A program made the translations under genes and the position numbers. The notes beneath the pieces were generated by a model. It saw only the letters and a program-made list of their open reading frames with translations, did no database searches and was not told the DNA's origin. From contig NZ_OBDY01000002.1 in assembly GCF_900215205.1 (NCBI RefSeq), positions 19,867-83,866 on the forward strand: DNA of 64,000 bases. The letters are read 5' to 3'. Each line of letters opens with the position of its first letter. Position 1 is the first letter of the stretch. Below, in pieces: positions 16,401 through 24,467 of this stretch. Source of the stretch: Paractinoplanes atraurantiacus (GTDB lineage: Bacteria; Actinomycetota; Actinomycetes; Mycobacteriales; Micromonosporaceae).

Positions 16401-18287
16401 GACCAGCAGCTCGGCGCCGTCGTACGGGCCGAGACGGTGGCGCTCGGCGGTTGGGGTGCAGGCGACCAGCGCCCGCGTCGCGGCGAAGCGGTGCTCACCC
16501 GGCGGGAGCAGCTCGATGCGGGCCTGCGCCTCGTCGATCCGGCCGAGGCGGGCCATCAGGCCGAACACGGCCGGGGCCAGGTGGGTCCCGCCGGCGCCGA
16601 GATCGGCTCGGACCAGGGCGAGGAAGAGCGCGTCGGCCAGCGTGTCGGCCGGAGCGCGGCCCGGGTCCTGGTGCGACAACGCCGCCTCGACCAGCCGCTG
16701 GAAGGGCAGGTCGGTGAGGAACCGCCGCCGCGACTCGACGCGCATCCCCGCGGTGACCAGCTCGATGATCTGCACCTGTCCCGCCGGGCCGAGCTCGGCG
16801 AGGTGGTCGGCCAGGTGCAACAGCCCGTAGTCGTCGACGACGGTCCAGTCGACCTCCGCCCACACGGCGGCGCCTCGGTAGACCCTGACCACCCGCCGGT
16901 GCCACTCGTCGCCCCTGACGAACAGGTCCGGCGCCTCGTCCTCGGCCTCGCCAGTCAGGAACTCGGCCACCGACGGGTGGAAGAATTGCCAGCGATGCTC
17001 GACCTCGTCGAGCAGCGGCCGCAGGAGCCGGATCAGGTCGTCGACGGCGCTGGGCCACACCCGGACAGAGCCGAGCCATGTGAGCTGAGCGGAACTCAGC
17101 GGGGCGCGGGCAACTGCCAGCACGGCGACGAGCCGCTGCCCGGCGCCCTCCCAGGCCGGCACAAGCTCATCGCCGGCGCTGCGCGGGTCCCTCACGTCGA
17201 GCAACCCCAGCCGCTCGATCTCTGTGCGCGCGTTGTGAAGGAAGACCGCATACAGCGCGCCCAGGCCGGCCGGCAGCACGTCGAGGCTCAGCAGGCTGTC
17301 GGCCAGCTCGTCGTCACCGCCCGCCACAGCCCCGTCGAGGCCCCGTTGCCACGCGCGCAGGTAGGCGAAGTTGCCCTCCGAGGCGTCGGCGACATGCTCG
17401 GCCACTGAACCCGGATCGGCGACTCGGTCCGCGATGGCGGGCGCCCTCAGCACGCCGGTTGCGAAGCCGTGGGTGTCGGTTCGAACGGCGCCAGCCAGCT
17501 CGTTGAGGTCGATCGTCTCCACCTGCCCAGGGCGGACGCCTTGCAAGGTCGCCAGGCGCGGGTGGGGCCGCGAGGAGAACACGATGCGGACGTTCTGCGG
17601 CAGCTGTGGGCTGCGCTCCAGCCAGTCGAGGACGCTCACCTCGCTGCGGAAGCGCAGCGACTCGTCGATCGCGTCGACGAGGACGACGATCCGCTCGCCC
17701 GTAGCCATCGAGGCCAGCGCCGCCGCCGGGTCGAGCAGCGCCAGGAACTGCAGATTCTCCCACGTGAGCAGGCGCGGGTCCACAGTCGCGCGGGCGACGT
17801 CGAGGCCTACGAGCCGGCCGCCGAGGTCGGTCACATGCTGCTCGACACGGATCGCGGTGCGGTGGAACGGCGAGACGGTGAGGTCCTCGATCCGCACGCC
17901 GACCACGCTCGCGCCTGGACCGGCGGCCGCCACCCGCTGATTCACCACCACCGTCAGCAGGTCAGGGTCGAACAGCTCGGGCCGACGGGTGGCCAGCTGG
18001 TGGCCGACTCGCAGGAGCGCCGATACGGCGTCACCCCCGCTCAGCGGTGTGGTGCTGTCGCGGCGGATGAAGTAACGCCCCCAGCCGGGGTGGCGCGCGG
18101 CGAGGCCGGCCATGAGGCCGCTCTTGCCGGCGCCGGGCTCTCCGATCAGCACGACGTAGCGGCAGTCCGGCCGTTCCAGCCGTTCCCGTACGGCCTCTTC
18201 AAGCCAGATTCGCCGCACGTAGGCCGGGTCGTCCACGTAGTCGCTGACGACATCGTCGAAGAACAGCTCGCCGGCGTCGGCGGTCAC
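13449..18287 (-). CDS. Giant NACHT/STAND-type NTPase with helical repeats and C-terminal sensor-like domain
   Basis: A 1612-residue soluble protein. Walker A is GEPGAGKS at residues 49-56; Walker B is IVVLVDAIDES at 200-210, with the D-x-x-D-E pattern of NACHT NTPases; an arginine-containing sensor strand (IVFSSRPHP) follows near 235. Residues about 300-1430 are almost all alpha-helical, Ala/Leu/Asp-rich, consistent with TPR/HEAT-like repeats as in STAND sensors. An Asp/Pro linker (DPDPIPDPGPPP, about 1455) leads to a C-terminal alpha/beta domain containing YVFRVSSVVVKLFV, reminiscent of actinobacterial PknH-type sensor domains. The GTG start overlaps the stop of the 149-residue partner (GTGA). 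The layout matches STAND/NLR-like signalling or defence modules; that role is inference. Confidence 0.85.
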   Translation of the reverse strand: MTADAGELFFDDVVSDYVDDPAYVRRIWLEEAVRERLERPDCRYVVLIGEPGAGKSGLMAGLAARHPGWGRYFIRRDSTTPLSGGDAVSALLRVGHQLATRRPELFDPDLLTVVVNQRVAAAGPGASVVGVRIEDLTVSPFHRTAIRVEQHVTDLGGRLVGLDVARATVDPRLLTWENLQFLALLDPAAALASMATGERIVVLVDAIDESLRFRSEVSVLDWLERSPQLPQNVRIVFSSRPHPRLATLQGVRPGQVETIDLNELAGAVRTDTHGFATGVLRAPAIADRVADPGSVAEHVADASEGNFAYLRAWQRGLDGAVAGGDDELADSLLSLDVLPAGLGALYAVFLHNARTEIERLGLLDVRDPRSAGDELVPAWEGAGQRLVAVLAVARAPLSSAQLTWLGSVRVWPSAVDDLIRLLRPLLDEVEHRWQFFHPSVAEFLTGEAEDEAPDLFVRGDEWHRRVVRVYRGAAVWAEVDWTVVDDYGLLHLADHLAELGPAGQVQIIELVTAGMRVESRRRFLTDLPFQRLVEAALSHQDPGRAPADTLADALFLALVRADLGAGGTHLAPAVFGLMARLGRIDEAQARIELLPPGEHRFAATRALVACTPTAERHRLGPYDGAELLVAAATEVPVIDDSLFTGLRNREAVEVAAVALAPYDLDRALTLAAGAEPQWDRHRVHDLVLEAAAGARPPDARAPLIERMTGGRAAAAAQLACQVSTQDRDRLLSIAEQDVENGRAKEPLPALAQLVASYGEFALDRAEQFAAELLAAASAPGTETRHLLTAAKIVAAGQPGLAGELLDRIAGADNAESWAKTGAVRLWAVLGRPDKASEMADQVLEYERGLGWFGPADSIAELAVALDPADPDRARALADEAEELIVTAAEKNTDPYESRITSTLGMTAQAVRTWDPPRALRLARLMDGSWISGGPWDSLDGRLSALACLGIDACDGDPALARALLEECMPEQESRLGRADGRLVHGGFFRPVEDGGVPSLVRATNFITYMSNCLNYWHAARDRVPFAEPADVARSMQMGPGSRGSIASWAGVLAAAVTPTAADDRDAAIALTGWLDDPAERLIALAALIAPLSEADDPRRSGAVAAAGRAAVTLPRYTAELDLTKIDQAPTLRYLDPAARARFEAALLLPEEMEATASALAMAADSWYLSATLRAQRLVDRLYGPVSAHPDALEVAAFVRDAVGTADQVPDPIQQDLIRMAGLWVVTPIDGDLAAEILSGIRDPGRQLLGRLFVAALTRDPAVLADAVRQELDDAPAGLAPTHRAMAVATALRWLGEDDRRELTDREVAALAEVDPWSAAVGLLMLAEGDAGLVRAALDRIAGIENVYLRVDLLADVLAVAAETGDMELIVAVACRQLDAGWQPLMEGLRRAVTPLAAVAGTDVFARLDTAFRAAQAIVGPAVEGHLDGVADPGARDPDPIPDPGPPPALEAFREVYLTAEDLPGMQLVQDSADLAPDPGDYAFSACGGVGTGLRVWLAPDTSSVWRLVDIRFVFPDAASAAAYHAERLLANSEGNPPIPEALPVGEECRVFGGARLMPIAEIEMTMFFYVFRVSSVVVKLFVARGVAATEPLEVAQAHAIAERAAARILRLQ

Positions 18288-18733
18288 TGTCCCAGCCGCT
18301 TGATGTCCGCGCCCACGACGTTGGAGGAGGCATCTTTGATCTCCTGTCGCACCGTGACTCGGCCGCTCAGCATCTGCTCGACCTTGGCGCCGGTGACGCC
18401 GTGGGCGGTCGCGATCGACTGGAACACGTCGACTCCCGGCCCGGCGCTCTGGAGCAGGGCCGCGAGTTCGGCCTGCATCGCCGGGTCGTCGGCCAGCTTG
18501 CTGATCAGCCGGGCCTCCACGACCGGCTGGTAGATCTCCGGCTCGGCGGTGAATCTCTCGAGGTCGCCGGAGGCCGACGAGTCACCCGACCACCATGACT
18601 TGATCTTGGCGAAGATGCCGGAGGCGCCGTCCGCGGCGGCGTCCTCCACCGCACTGAGGGCACCGTCCGCCACCTTGCCGGCCACCTTGAGCAAGGCACC
18701 CATGACCAGGGGAACCAGGATCTCGAGTCCCAT
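18284..18733 (-). CDS. Small partner of the NACHT/STAND protein, putative effector or adaptor
   Basis: A 149-residue protein not assignable to a named family by me. Residues 2-17 are a hydrophobic or amphipathic helix (GLEILVPLVMGALLKV) that could insert in membrane, followed by an Ala-rich helix ending KIKSWW. The middle (about 60-115) is helical with a phrase (FTAEPEIYQPVVEARLISKL) like small helical proteins found next to actinobacterial NTPases. The C-terminus has VTVRQEIKDASSNVVGADIK, which by eye recalls the short Q/N/G amyloid-type motifs of NLR-associated effectors; this is only a resemblance. ATG 18733 is preferred over upstream starts because family-like sequence begins there. It is translationally coupled to the NTPase. 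Confidence 0.75.
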   Translation of the reverse strand: MGLEILVPLVMGALLKVAGKVADGALSAVEDAAADGASGIFAKIKSWWSGDSSASGDLERFTAEPEIYQPVVEARLISKLADDPAMQAELAALLQSAGPGVDVFQSIATAHGVTGAKVEQMLSGRVTVRQEIKDASSNVVGADIKRLGQ

Positions 18734-18816
18734 GACGCGCCCTCCCGTCGCCATTCGGCCGATGTCATCGTCGTGCGGATCGGACCGCACGGGCAACGCC
18801 GGTTCGGGTCGCACTG

Positions 18817-19243
18817 ATGTCCGGCATCCGACTGTGCTTCCAACGCCAGTCGGTGGCCGCTCCACCACATGGCGCTGTGCCGTCGCCGGACCCGTTCGGC
18901 TGGGCGATGGGGATGCGGCACGCCGAGGTTCTCGCCGCCGAGCGGGACCGGGAGGCGGCGACGGCCTTCGGTAAGGGTCGGCTGGCTCATCTCGTGTCCG
19001 AGGAGGACTTCGTGGCGTCGCCGGCCATCCTGCTGCCCAGCGAGAACGTTATGCAGATCCTCGGGCCGGTGCGCGGGTGGCCGCGCGGGCGCCTCGGCGG
19101 CGCTTCGATCCGCGGGCGATCCGGCGCGCCTGATCGTGCCGGCCGGTGATGAATCGTCCACCTGGAACGCGGCTTCGCGGGCATTCGACCAGGAAAATTC
19201 GGATCGTGGCCTTGGTTATGACGACGCGGTCGAGGCGAGCTGA
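18817..19243 (+). pseudogene. Possible decayed ORF, unidentified
   Basis: This 600-bp gap between the STAND partner and the next gene holds no clear gene. One + frame (18817-19149) has protein-like stretches (EVLAAERDREAATAFGKGRL; LVSEEDFVASPAILLPSENV). Another + frame continues with PARLIVPAGDESSTWNAASR up to a stop at 19243. Joined by a frameshift near 19100 they could be the remains of one protein. I recognise no family, and the evidence is weak. Confidence 0.25.
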
Positions 19244-19300
19244 CCGGGCAAGGTGCCCGCTCAGGAAACAGCCGACGACGTCACGGAGCCGGAGGAGGCG

Positions 19301-19330
19301 GAGTGGGCGGCGCCTCCGCGCCGCCCACTC
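19301..19330. terminator. Perfect 13-bp stem-loop after the minus-strand membrane protein gene
   Basis: GAGTGGGCGGCGC, loop CTCC and its exact complement lie 7 bp beyond the stop of the minus-strand gene ending at 19337. There is no T-run on either strand, so it may act as an RNA 3' stabiliser or weak terminator. Confidence 0.5.
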
Positions 19331-19336
19331 GTCATG

Positions 19337-20560
19337 TCAGCGGCAGGTCCACATGAGAGGGCGGTTGGCCACCGGGTCGGAGGCTGTGGTGTCTGTGGTG
19401 TAGCCGGCGGCTACCTTGCCGTCGGCGCTGAAGGCGCTTGTCACGTACTCCTTCATCTTGTTGTAGAACGGGAGGGGTACGGCCTTCTCGCCGGCGATGA
19501 TGATGGGCTCGAAATGGCCTGTGGTGGCCAGGACCCAGCCGTTGGCGGCGCCCAGGGTGAGCGGGCCGAGCGGGATGTCGAGCTCCTCGTACTCGTTGGC
19601 CGCGATGTTGTAGCGGTAGGTCGCGAAGGTGCGGCTTCCGCCGTCGGGGCTGTCGCGGACGGCCCGGCCGTAGACCCAGCCGCTGCTGACCGACTCCGGC
19701 CAGAAGTAGGTGGCCTTCACGCCTTCCACCTCGGGCAGGGGCATCAGGCGGGCCTTGCCGTTCGGCAGCCAGAGGTAGCCGGTGCTCTCGGTGTTCCTCT
19801 TCGCGACCGTGCCGATGACCGTGCCGTCCTCGTCGATGGCCTTCGCCTCGCCGGTGCGGAACCCGGACGGCAGGCGCAGCCGCACCGGGTTGGCGCCGGG
19901 CGCGGCCCACGTGGCCGGTGTCCCCTCGTACGGGTCGCCGAGCGTGCCGGCGATGGTGCCCGCGTCGTTGATGGCGTTGGCCGTGGCCCGGCCGCCGCGC
20001 AGCGGTGTCACGGTGCTGCCCGTGGAGACGTACGCCCGCTGCTCCTCGCCCTTGGTGAAGCTGTAGCCGACGGCCACGCCGGACGAGTTGATGTCGCCCC
20101 AGGCCCCGTCGTCGCCGGGCATGGACGGGCGGTTCTGCAGGACGCCGTCCTTCCAGATGACCGTGTACACCTCGAGCTTGGGCGGATAGACCCGCCCGGT
20201 CAGGTAGTGGCCGCTCGGGTCGCCCGAGCTGACCGTCGCCTTCTTGATGTCGCCGGTGGGCAGCAGCTTCACTGTGCAGTCCCGCGGGACAGCCGGCGCC
20301 GGGGCGGCGGCCACGGTCGAGGGGGAAGGAGAAACGACGGGCGCCGGTTCGGACGAGGGGCGCAGGGCGGCCACCGCCACCGTTCCGCCGCCGGCGGCCA
20401 CGGCGGTCACCGCGGCCAGGGCCACCCCGCCCGACCAGCGGCGGGCGCGGCGCCGGCGGCGGCCCTCGTCCATCGTGCGGGGAATGTCGATCCGCGACGG
20501 GGCCGGCGGCTCGTCGGGGATCGTCCGCAGGATCCGCACCGTCCGGTCGTCCTCACTCAT
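19337..20560 (-). CDS. Single-pass membrane protein with extracytoplasmic repeat domain, sigma-factor partner
   Basis: A 407-residue protein. A cytoplasmic tail of about 45 residues with an Arg-rich patch is followed by one membrane segment (ALAAVTAVAAGGGTVAVAAL), a Ser/Pro linker, and a 300-residue outer domain with repeated motifs such as INSSGVAVGY, INDAGTIAGT and IDEDGTVIGT, typical of HAF-type or propeller-like repeats. ATG 20560 follows GGGAGAG; an in-frame ATG at 20581 overlaps the sigma gene stop. It lies directly after a SigE-family sigma factor gene, so it may sense envelope state or restrain that sigma factor, but it has no recognisable anti-sigma motif. Confidence 0.75.
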   Translation of the reverse strand: MSEDDRTVRILRTIPDEPPAPSRIDIPRTMDEGRRRRRARRWSGGVALAAVTAVAAGGGTVAVAALRPSSEPAPVVSPSPSTVAAAPAPAVPRDCTVKLLPTGDIKKATVSSGDPSGHYLTGRVYPPKLEVYTVIWKDGVLQNRPSMPGDDGAWGDINSSGVAVGYSFTKGEEQRAYVSTGSTVTPLRGGRATANAINDAGTIAGTLGDPYEGTPATWAAPGANPVRLRLPSGFRTGEAKAIDEDGTVIGTVAKRNTESTGYLWLPNGKARLMPLPEVEGVKATYFWPESVSSGWVYGRAVRDSPDGGSRTFATYRYNIAANEYEELDIPLGPLTLGAANGWVLATTGHFEPIIIAGEKAVPLPFYNKMKEYVTSAFSADGKVAAGYTTDTTASDPVANRPLMWTCR

Positions 20561-20577
20561 GTCGTTCTCTCCCAGGT

Positions 20578-21078
20578 TCATAGCCGGTCCAAGGCGGCCG
20601 AGTCGAAAACAAGGCGGAGCTTGTCGAGGGCGTGCGCGCATTGGCTTTTCACGGTTCCCTCGGAGCAGCCCAGGTGGTGGGCGACCTCCTTGACCGGCAG
20701 GTCGCACAGGTAGCGCAGCACGACGACGGCCCGCTGTCGCGGCGGCAACTGCATCAGCGCGGTCCGTACGACGGACTGGTCGTCCACGGGCACGTGCGGG
20801 GCCGGGCCCCGGTCCGGTAACCAGTCGAGCAGCGCGACCTTCCACCAGCCGCGGCGGCGCTCGTCGAGGAAGACCCGGACGAGCATGGTGTTCACGTACG
20901 CGTCGACGTTCTCCACGTGGCCGATGCCCGGCCACCGTGTGTAGAGCTTCGTCAGCGTCTCCTGCACGATGTCGTCGGCCTGATGCGAGTCACCGCAGAG
21001 CAGATACGCCGTGCGCCGCAGCCCTTTCACCCGGCCGTGCACGAAGGCCAGGTATTCGCTGTCCGTTCTCTTCGGCAT
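20578..21078 (-). CDS. SigE-family RNA polymerase sigma factor
   Basis: A 166-residue ECF-like sigma factor of the actinobacterial SigE family. Region 2 is near residues 10-75 (LLCGDSHQADDIVQETLTKL). Region 4 is near 100-155 (LMQLPPRQRAVVVLRYLCDL; VAHHLGCSEGTVKSQCAHAL). The ATG at 21078 follows AGGAG; a longer upstream frame is not conserved. It is followed at once by a membrane protein gene, the common arrangement for this family, which would tie it to an envelope or extracellular signal. Confidence 0.92.
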   Translation of the reverse strand: MPKRTDSEYLAFVHGRVKGLRRTAYLLCGDSHQADDIVQETLTKLYTRWPGIGHVENVDAYVNTMLVRVFLDERRRGWWKVALLDWLPDRGPAPHVPVDDQSVVRTALMQLPPRQRAVVVLRYLCDLPVKEVAHHLGCSEGTVKSQCAHALDKLRLVFDSAALDRL

Positions 21079-21153
21079 CCCCGCTCCTGTCGATGTCCTG
21101 CGTATCCGACGGCGGATCGACAAGGATCGGTTGGGTCAAGGGCAAAAGAAAAT

Positions 21154-21879
21154 TTACAGGGGTACGAGGGCGTCGAGCGGCATGGTCGGTGACGTGGCCC
21201 CGGGCGCGGTCTCGATGGTGACGCCGACGGCATTGGAGGCGGGCAGGCCCTCGACGATCCGTACGGTCGCCGCCTGGTCCTCGCCGAGCGCTCCGGCCGA
21301 GGTGGGGTCGTCGTCGCGGATGGTCCACAGCTGGTAGACGCGGCCGTCGCCCGGCGGGGAGGAGGCGGCCAGCATGATCACGCCGGCGCCGGTCAGCTTC
21401 GACGACGCCACGGTGACCCGCCCGCCGCTGGTCAGCGGCTGCTCGCGCACCTGGAGGTCGGGCGCGGCCAGGATCGCGCGGACGCGCGCCTCGGAGGCGC
21501 GCGCGGCCTCGGCGACGGCCCGCTCATCCCGTACGCGCTGATCTTGAAGAACGTAGACGGCCGCACCTGCACCGACCGCCGCGACCACGACGGCGGCCGC
21601 GGCCACCAGGTGAAGCCGGCGCTGGGGACGAACCGGGCGGACCGCAGCGGCCGGCTCCTGGCGCGTGGTGCCGATCTCTCTCAGGACGTTCGCCCGCATC
21701 GAGGGCGGCGGCACCGACCAGGCGGCGTCGGCCAGGCGGGCCGCGGTCTCGCGCAGCTCACCCACCTCGGCCCGGCAGTCCTCGCACTCGCGCAGGTGCC
21801 GCTCGAAGGCGACCCGTTCCAGGTCGTCCACCGCGTCCAGCACATACGCGCCGACCAGCGAATGCACGTCGGGCCTCAT
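21154..21879 (-). CDS. rskA: Anti-sigma factor of the RskA family
   Basis: A 241-residue single-pass membrane anti-sigma factor. The N-terminal zinc-type anti-sigma domain holds HLRECEDC (H-x3-C-x2-C, about residues 28-35). One membrane segment follows (LVAAAAVVVAAVGAGAAVYV, about 90-110), then the RskA C-terminal domain, including VYQLWTIRDDD and GVTIETAPGATSPTMPL. Its ATG overlaps the sigma gene stop (ATGA), so the pair is translationally coupled, and it should hold SigK inactive until its outer domain is cleaved. Confidence 0.92.
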   Translation of the reverse strand: MRPDVHSLVGAYVLDAVDDLERVAFERHLRECEDCRAEVGELRETAARLADAAWSVPPPSMRANVLREIGTTRQEPAAAVRPVRPQRRLHLVAAAAVVVAAVGAGAAVYVLQDQRVRDERAVAEAARASEARVRAILAAPDLQVREQPLTSGGRVTVASSKLTGAGVIMLAASSPPGDGRVYQLWTIRDDDPTSAGALGEDQAATVRIVEGLPASNAVGVTIETAPGATSPTMPLDALVPL

Positions 21880-22439
21880 GCCGCCGCCCCCGTGGTCAGG
21901 CAGTCGCGCAGCCGGGCCAGACCGTCGCGCATCCGCGACTTGATGGTGGGAAGCGGCGCCCCGAGCATCTCGGCCACCTGCGGATAGGTGTTGCCTTGGA
22001 AATACGCGAGGGTGACCGCCTGCCGCTGCAACTCGGTCAGCCCGTCCAGGCAGCTGCGCACCTGCCGGCGCTCCAGGCGCGTCGCGACCTCGTCGGCGAC
22101 CGTGTCATACGGGGTGTCAATCGCCTGGATGCCGATCCGGAGGGTGCGGTCGGCCGCCGCCTGCTCGGACCGGGCCCGGTCGACCGCCCGCCGATGGGCG
22201 ATCGTGAAGATCCACGCCGTCGGCGTTCCCCGCTCCGGGTCGTATTGCGGAGCCCGCCGCCACACCTCGACCAGCACCTCCTGCGCGACCTCCTCGGCGT
22301 GCGACGGATCGCGCAGCACGCGCCGGACAAGACCGTAGACACGCGGCGCCACCAGGTCGTACAGCCGCGCGAAGGCCTGCTCGTCGCCCCGCGCCACCCG
22401 CACCAGCAGCGCCTCGATGTCCAGCACCGGCGTCGCCAT
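21876..22439 (-). CDS. sigK: ECF sigma factor SigK
   Basis: A 187-residue ECF sigma factor. Region 2 is in residues about 18-85 (ARLYDLVAPRVYGLVRRVLR; PTAWIFTIAHRRAVDRAR). Region 4 is about 125-180 (LTELQRQAVTLAYFQGNTYP; VAEMLGAPLPTIKSRMRDGL). The ATG at 22439 is chosen for GGAGGGG 6 bases upstream; an ATG at 22454 is less likely. It is coupled to an RskA-type anti-sigma gene, the conserved sigK-rskA unit of actinobacteria. Its regulon is not visible here. Confidence 0.9.
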   Translation of the reverse strand: MATPVLDIEALLVRVARGDEQAFARLYDLVAPRVYGLVRRVLRDPSHAEEVAQEVLVEVWRRAPQYDPERGTPTAWIFTIAHRRAVDRARSEQAAADRTLRIGIQAIDTPYDTVADEVATRLERRQVRSCLDGLTELQRQAVTLAYFQGNTYPQVAEMLGAPLPTIKSRMRDGLARLRDCLTTGAAA

Positions 22440-22497
22440 TCCACGCCCCTCCATGGGGATGATTCGCCAGCACCGTCGTCCGCGGATGAGTATCCGG

Positions 22498-23358
22498 CTA
22501 AAGAATCCTGCGGAGCAATTCCTCGGCGGCCGGCCCGGGCGGCGCCGCGGCCGGCAGAGCCACCGAGACCTGCCACGAGGCGCCGGCGGGCAGGCGGGCC
22601 ACATGCAGCCCGGCCGCGTGCGGCTTGCGGGTCACCGGCGCCGGCACGACGGCGATCCCCAGTCCTTGGTGCACGAAGTCCAGCAACGTGTGGACGTCGT
22701 TCACTTCGACCGAGACGCGCCGGTCGACGCCGTGCCGCGCGAACAACTGGTCGTTGACCTTGCGGGCGCCCCAGTCCGGGCTGAAGTCGACGAAGTCCTC
22801 GGCGGCCAGGGCGCAGGGATCGAGATCGGCCGGGACGTGGTCAGGGTGGGTGAGCAGCAACATCTCCTCGGTGGCCAGGGCCTCCAGCCGTACGCCCTCG
22901 GGAGCGGCACCGGGAAGCGCGACGAAGCCGACGTTGAGCCGCCCCTGCCGGATCTCGTCGACGATGTGCCCCGACCCCGCGTATCTCAGGCTGATCTCCA
23001 CCCCCGGATGCGAGCGGCGGAACGAGGCCAGCAGCGGCGGCAGGTCGATCACGCCGAGGCACTGCTCGGTGCCGACCGTGAGGCTGCCGCGCACCAGACC
23101 GCGCACCGCGGCCACCGCTTCCCGGGCCGCGGCGGCGCTGGCCAGCGTACGATTCGCCTCGGTGAGCAGGGCGCGCCCGGCGTCGGTGAGCTGCACGCGG
23201 CGGGTGTGCCGCACGAAGAGCTCGGCGTCGAGCTCGCGTTCGAGCGCCTTGATCGAGGCGGAGAGCCCCGACTGCGCCACCCGCATGCGCTCGGCGGCGC
23301 GGGTGAAGTGGCGCTCCTCGGCCACCGCGACGAAGTACTCCAGGTGCCGCAACTCCAT
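22498..23358 (-). CDS. LysR-family transcriptional regulator
   Basis: A 286-residue LysR regulator. The winged helix-turn-helix is in residues 1-60 (MELRHLEYFVAVAEERHFTR; MRVAQSGLSASIKALEREL). The rest is the periplasmic-binding-like effector domain. ATG 23358 is the family's standard start (MELRHLEYF); the frame is open upstream without homology. It is divergent from the aldo-keto reductase gene at 23436 across 77 bp, so it probably controls that gene. Confidence 0.93.
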   Translation of the reverse strand: MELRHLEYFVAVAEERHFTRAAERMRVAQSGLSASIKALERELDAELFVRHTRRVQLTDAGRALLTEANRTLASAAAAREAVAAVRGLVRGSLTVGTEQCLGVIDLPPLLASFRRSHPGVEISLRYAGSGHIVDEIRQGRLNVGFVALPGAAPEGVRLEALATEEMLLLTHPDHVPADLDPCALAAEDFVDFSPDWGARKVNDQLFARHGVDRRVSVEVNDVHTLLDFVHQGLGIAVVPAPVTRKPHAAGLHVARLPAGASWQVSVALPAAAPPGPAAEELLRRIL

Positions 23359-23435
23359 GATTGAGCAGTCTAGGTGCTTAATCCGAGCGCTTTCTTCTGT
23401 TGGACCTTTGGTCAGCGAGCGACGAAGGTGGGGAC

Positions 23436-24467
23436 ATGCCAACCAGCTACACCGCCGAAGGCGACCGTTACGACACCATGGAGTACCGCCGGACCGGGCG
23501 TTCCGGGCTCAAGCTGCCCGCCGTCTCGCTCGGTCTGTGGCACAACTTCGGCGACGACAAGCCCCTGGAAACCCAGCGGGCGATCCTGCGCCGGGCCTTC
23601 GACCTGGGCATCACCCACTTCGACCTGGCCAACAACTACGGTCCGCCGTACGGGTCGGCCGAGCTCAACTTCGGGCGCCTGCTGGCCGAGGACTTCCGCC
23701 CGTACCGCGACGAGCTGGTCATCTCGACCAAGGCCGGGTACGACATGTGGCCGGGACCGTACGGCGAGTGGGGCTCCCGCAAGTACGTGACGGCCTCGCT
23801 CGACCAGTCGCTCAAGCGGATGGGCCTGGAGTACGTCGACATCTTCTACTCGCACCGCTTCGACCCGGAGACGCCGCTCGAGGAGACGATGGGCGCGCTC
23901 GACGCCGCCGTCCGGGCCGGCAAGGCGCAGTACGTGGGCATCTCGTCGTACTCGCCGGAGAAGACCGCCGAGGCGGCCGCCATCCTGCGTGACCTGGGCA
24001 CGCCGCTGCTGATCCACCAGCCGTCGTACTCGATGCTGAACCGCTGGATCGAGGGCGGCCTGCTCGACACGCTGCACGAGGTCGGCGCCGGCTGCATCGC
24101 CTTCTCGCCGCTGGCCCAGGGCATGCTCACCGACCGCTACCTCAAGGGCGTCCCCTCGGATTCGCGGGCGGCCGAGCACAAGTCACTCTCGACCGACCTG
24201 CTCTCCGACGAGAACCTGGGCAAGATCCGGGCGCTGAACGAGATCGCGCAGCGCCGCGGGCAGACCCTGGCCCAGATGGCGATCGCCTGGTCGCTGCGCG
24301 ACCCGCGGATGACCTCGGTCGTGCTCGGCGCCAGCAGCGTGGCCCAGCTCGAGGCGAACGTCGCGTCCCTGGGGAACACGACGTTCACCGGCGACGAGCT
24401 GGCCGAGATCGACAAGTACGCCACCGAGTCGGGCATCAACCTCTGGGCCCGCAGCAGCGAAGTTTAA
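23436..24467 (+). CDS. Aldo/keto reductase, L-glyceraldehyde 3-phosphate reductase (YghZ) type
   Basis: A 343-residue NADPH-dependent aldo/keto reductase. It follows the YghZ/Gpr pattern throughout: SLGLWHNFGDDKPLETQRAI, FDLANNYGPPYGSAELNFG (Asp and Tyr of the catalytic tetrad), STKAGYDMWPGPYGEWGSRK (Lys), and ISSYSPEKTAEAA. YghZ enzymes reduce L-glyceraldehyde 3-phosphate and methylglyoxal, which fits detoxification. ATG 23436 gives the family-length protein. It is divergent from a LysR gene; its stop overlaps the stop of the minus-strand gene at 24464. Confidence 0.92.
   Translation: MPTSYTAEGDRYDTMEYRRTGRSGLKLPAVSLGLWHNFGDDKPLETQRAILRRAFDLGITHFDLANNYGPPYGSAELNFGRLLAEDFRPYRDELVISTKAGYDMWPGPYGEWGSRKYVTASLDQSLKRMGLEYVDIFYSHRFDPETPLEETMGALDAAVRAGKAQYVGISSYSPEKTAEAAAILRDLGTPLLIHQPSYSMLNRWIEGGLLDTLHEVGAGCIAFSPLAQGMLTDRYLKGVPSDSRAAEHKSLSTDLLSDENLGKIRALNEIAQRRGQTLAQMAIAWSLRDPRMTSVVLGASSVAQLEANVASLGNTTFTGDELAEIDKYATESGINLWARSSEV

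Noticed and set aside
19253-20713. Plus-strand 486-codon frame
   Set aside because: Shadow of the minus-strand membrane protein and sigma factor genes, with Gly/Arg/Ala-rich composition only.
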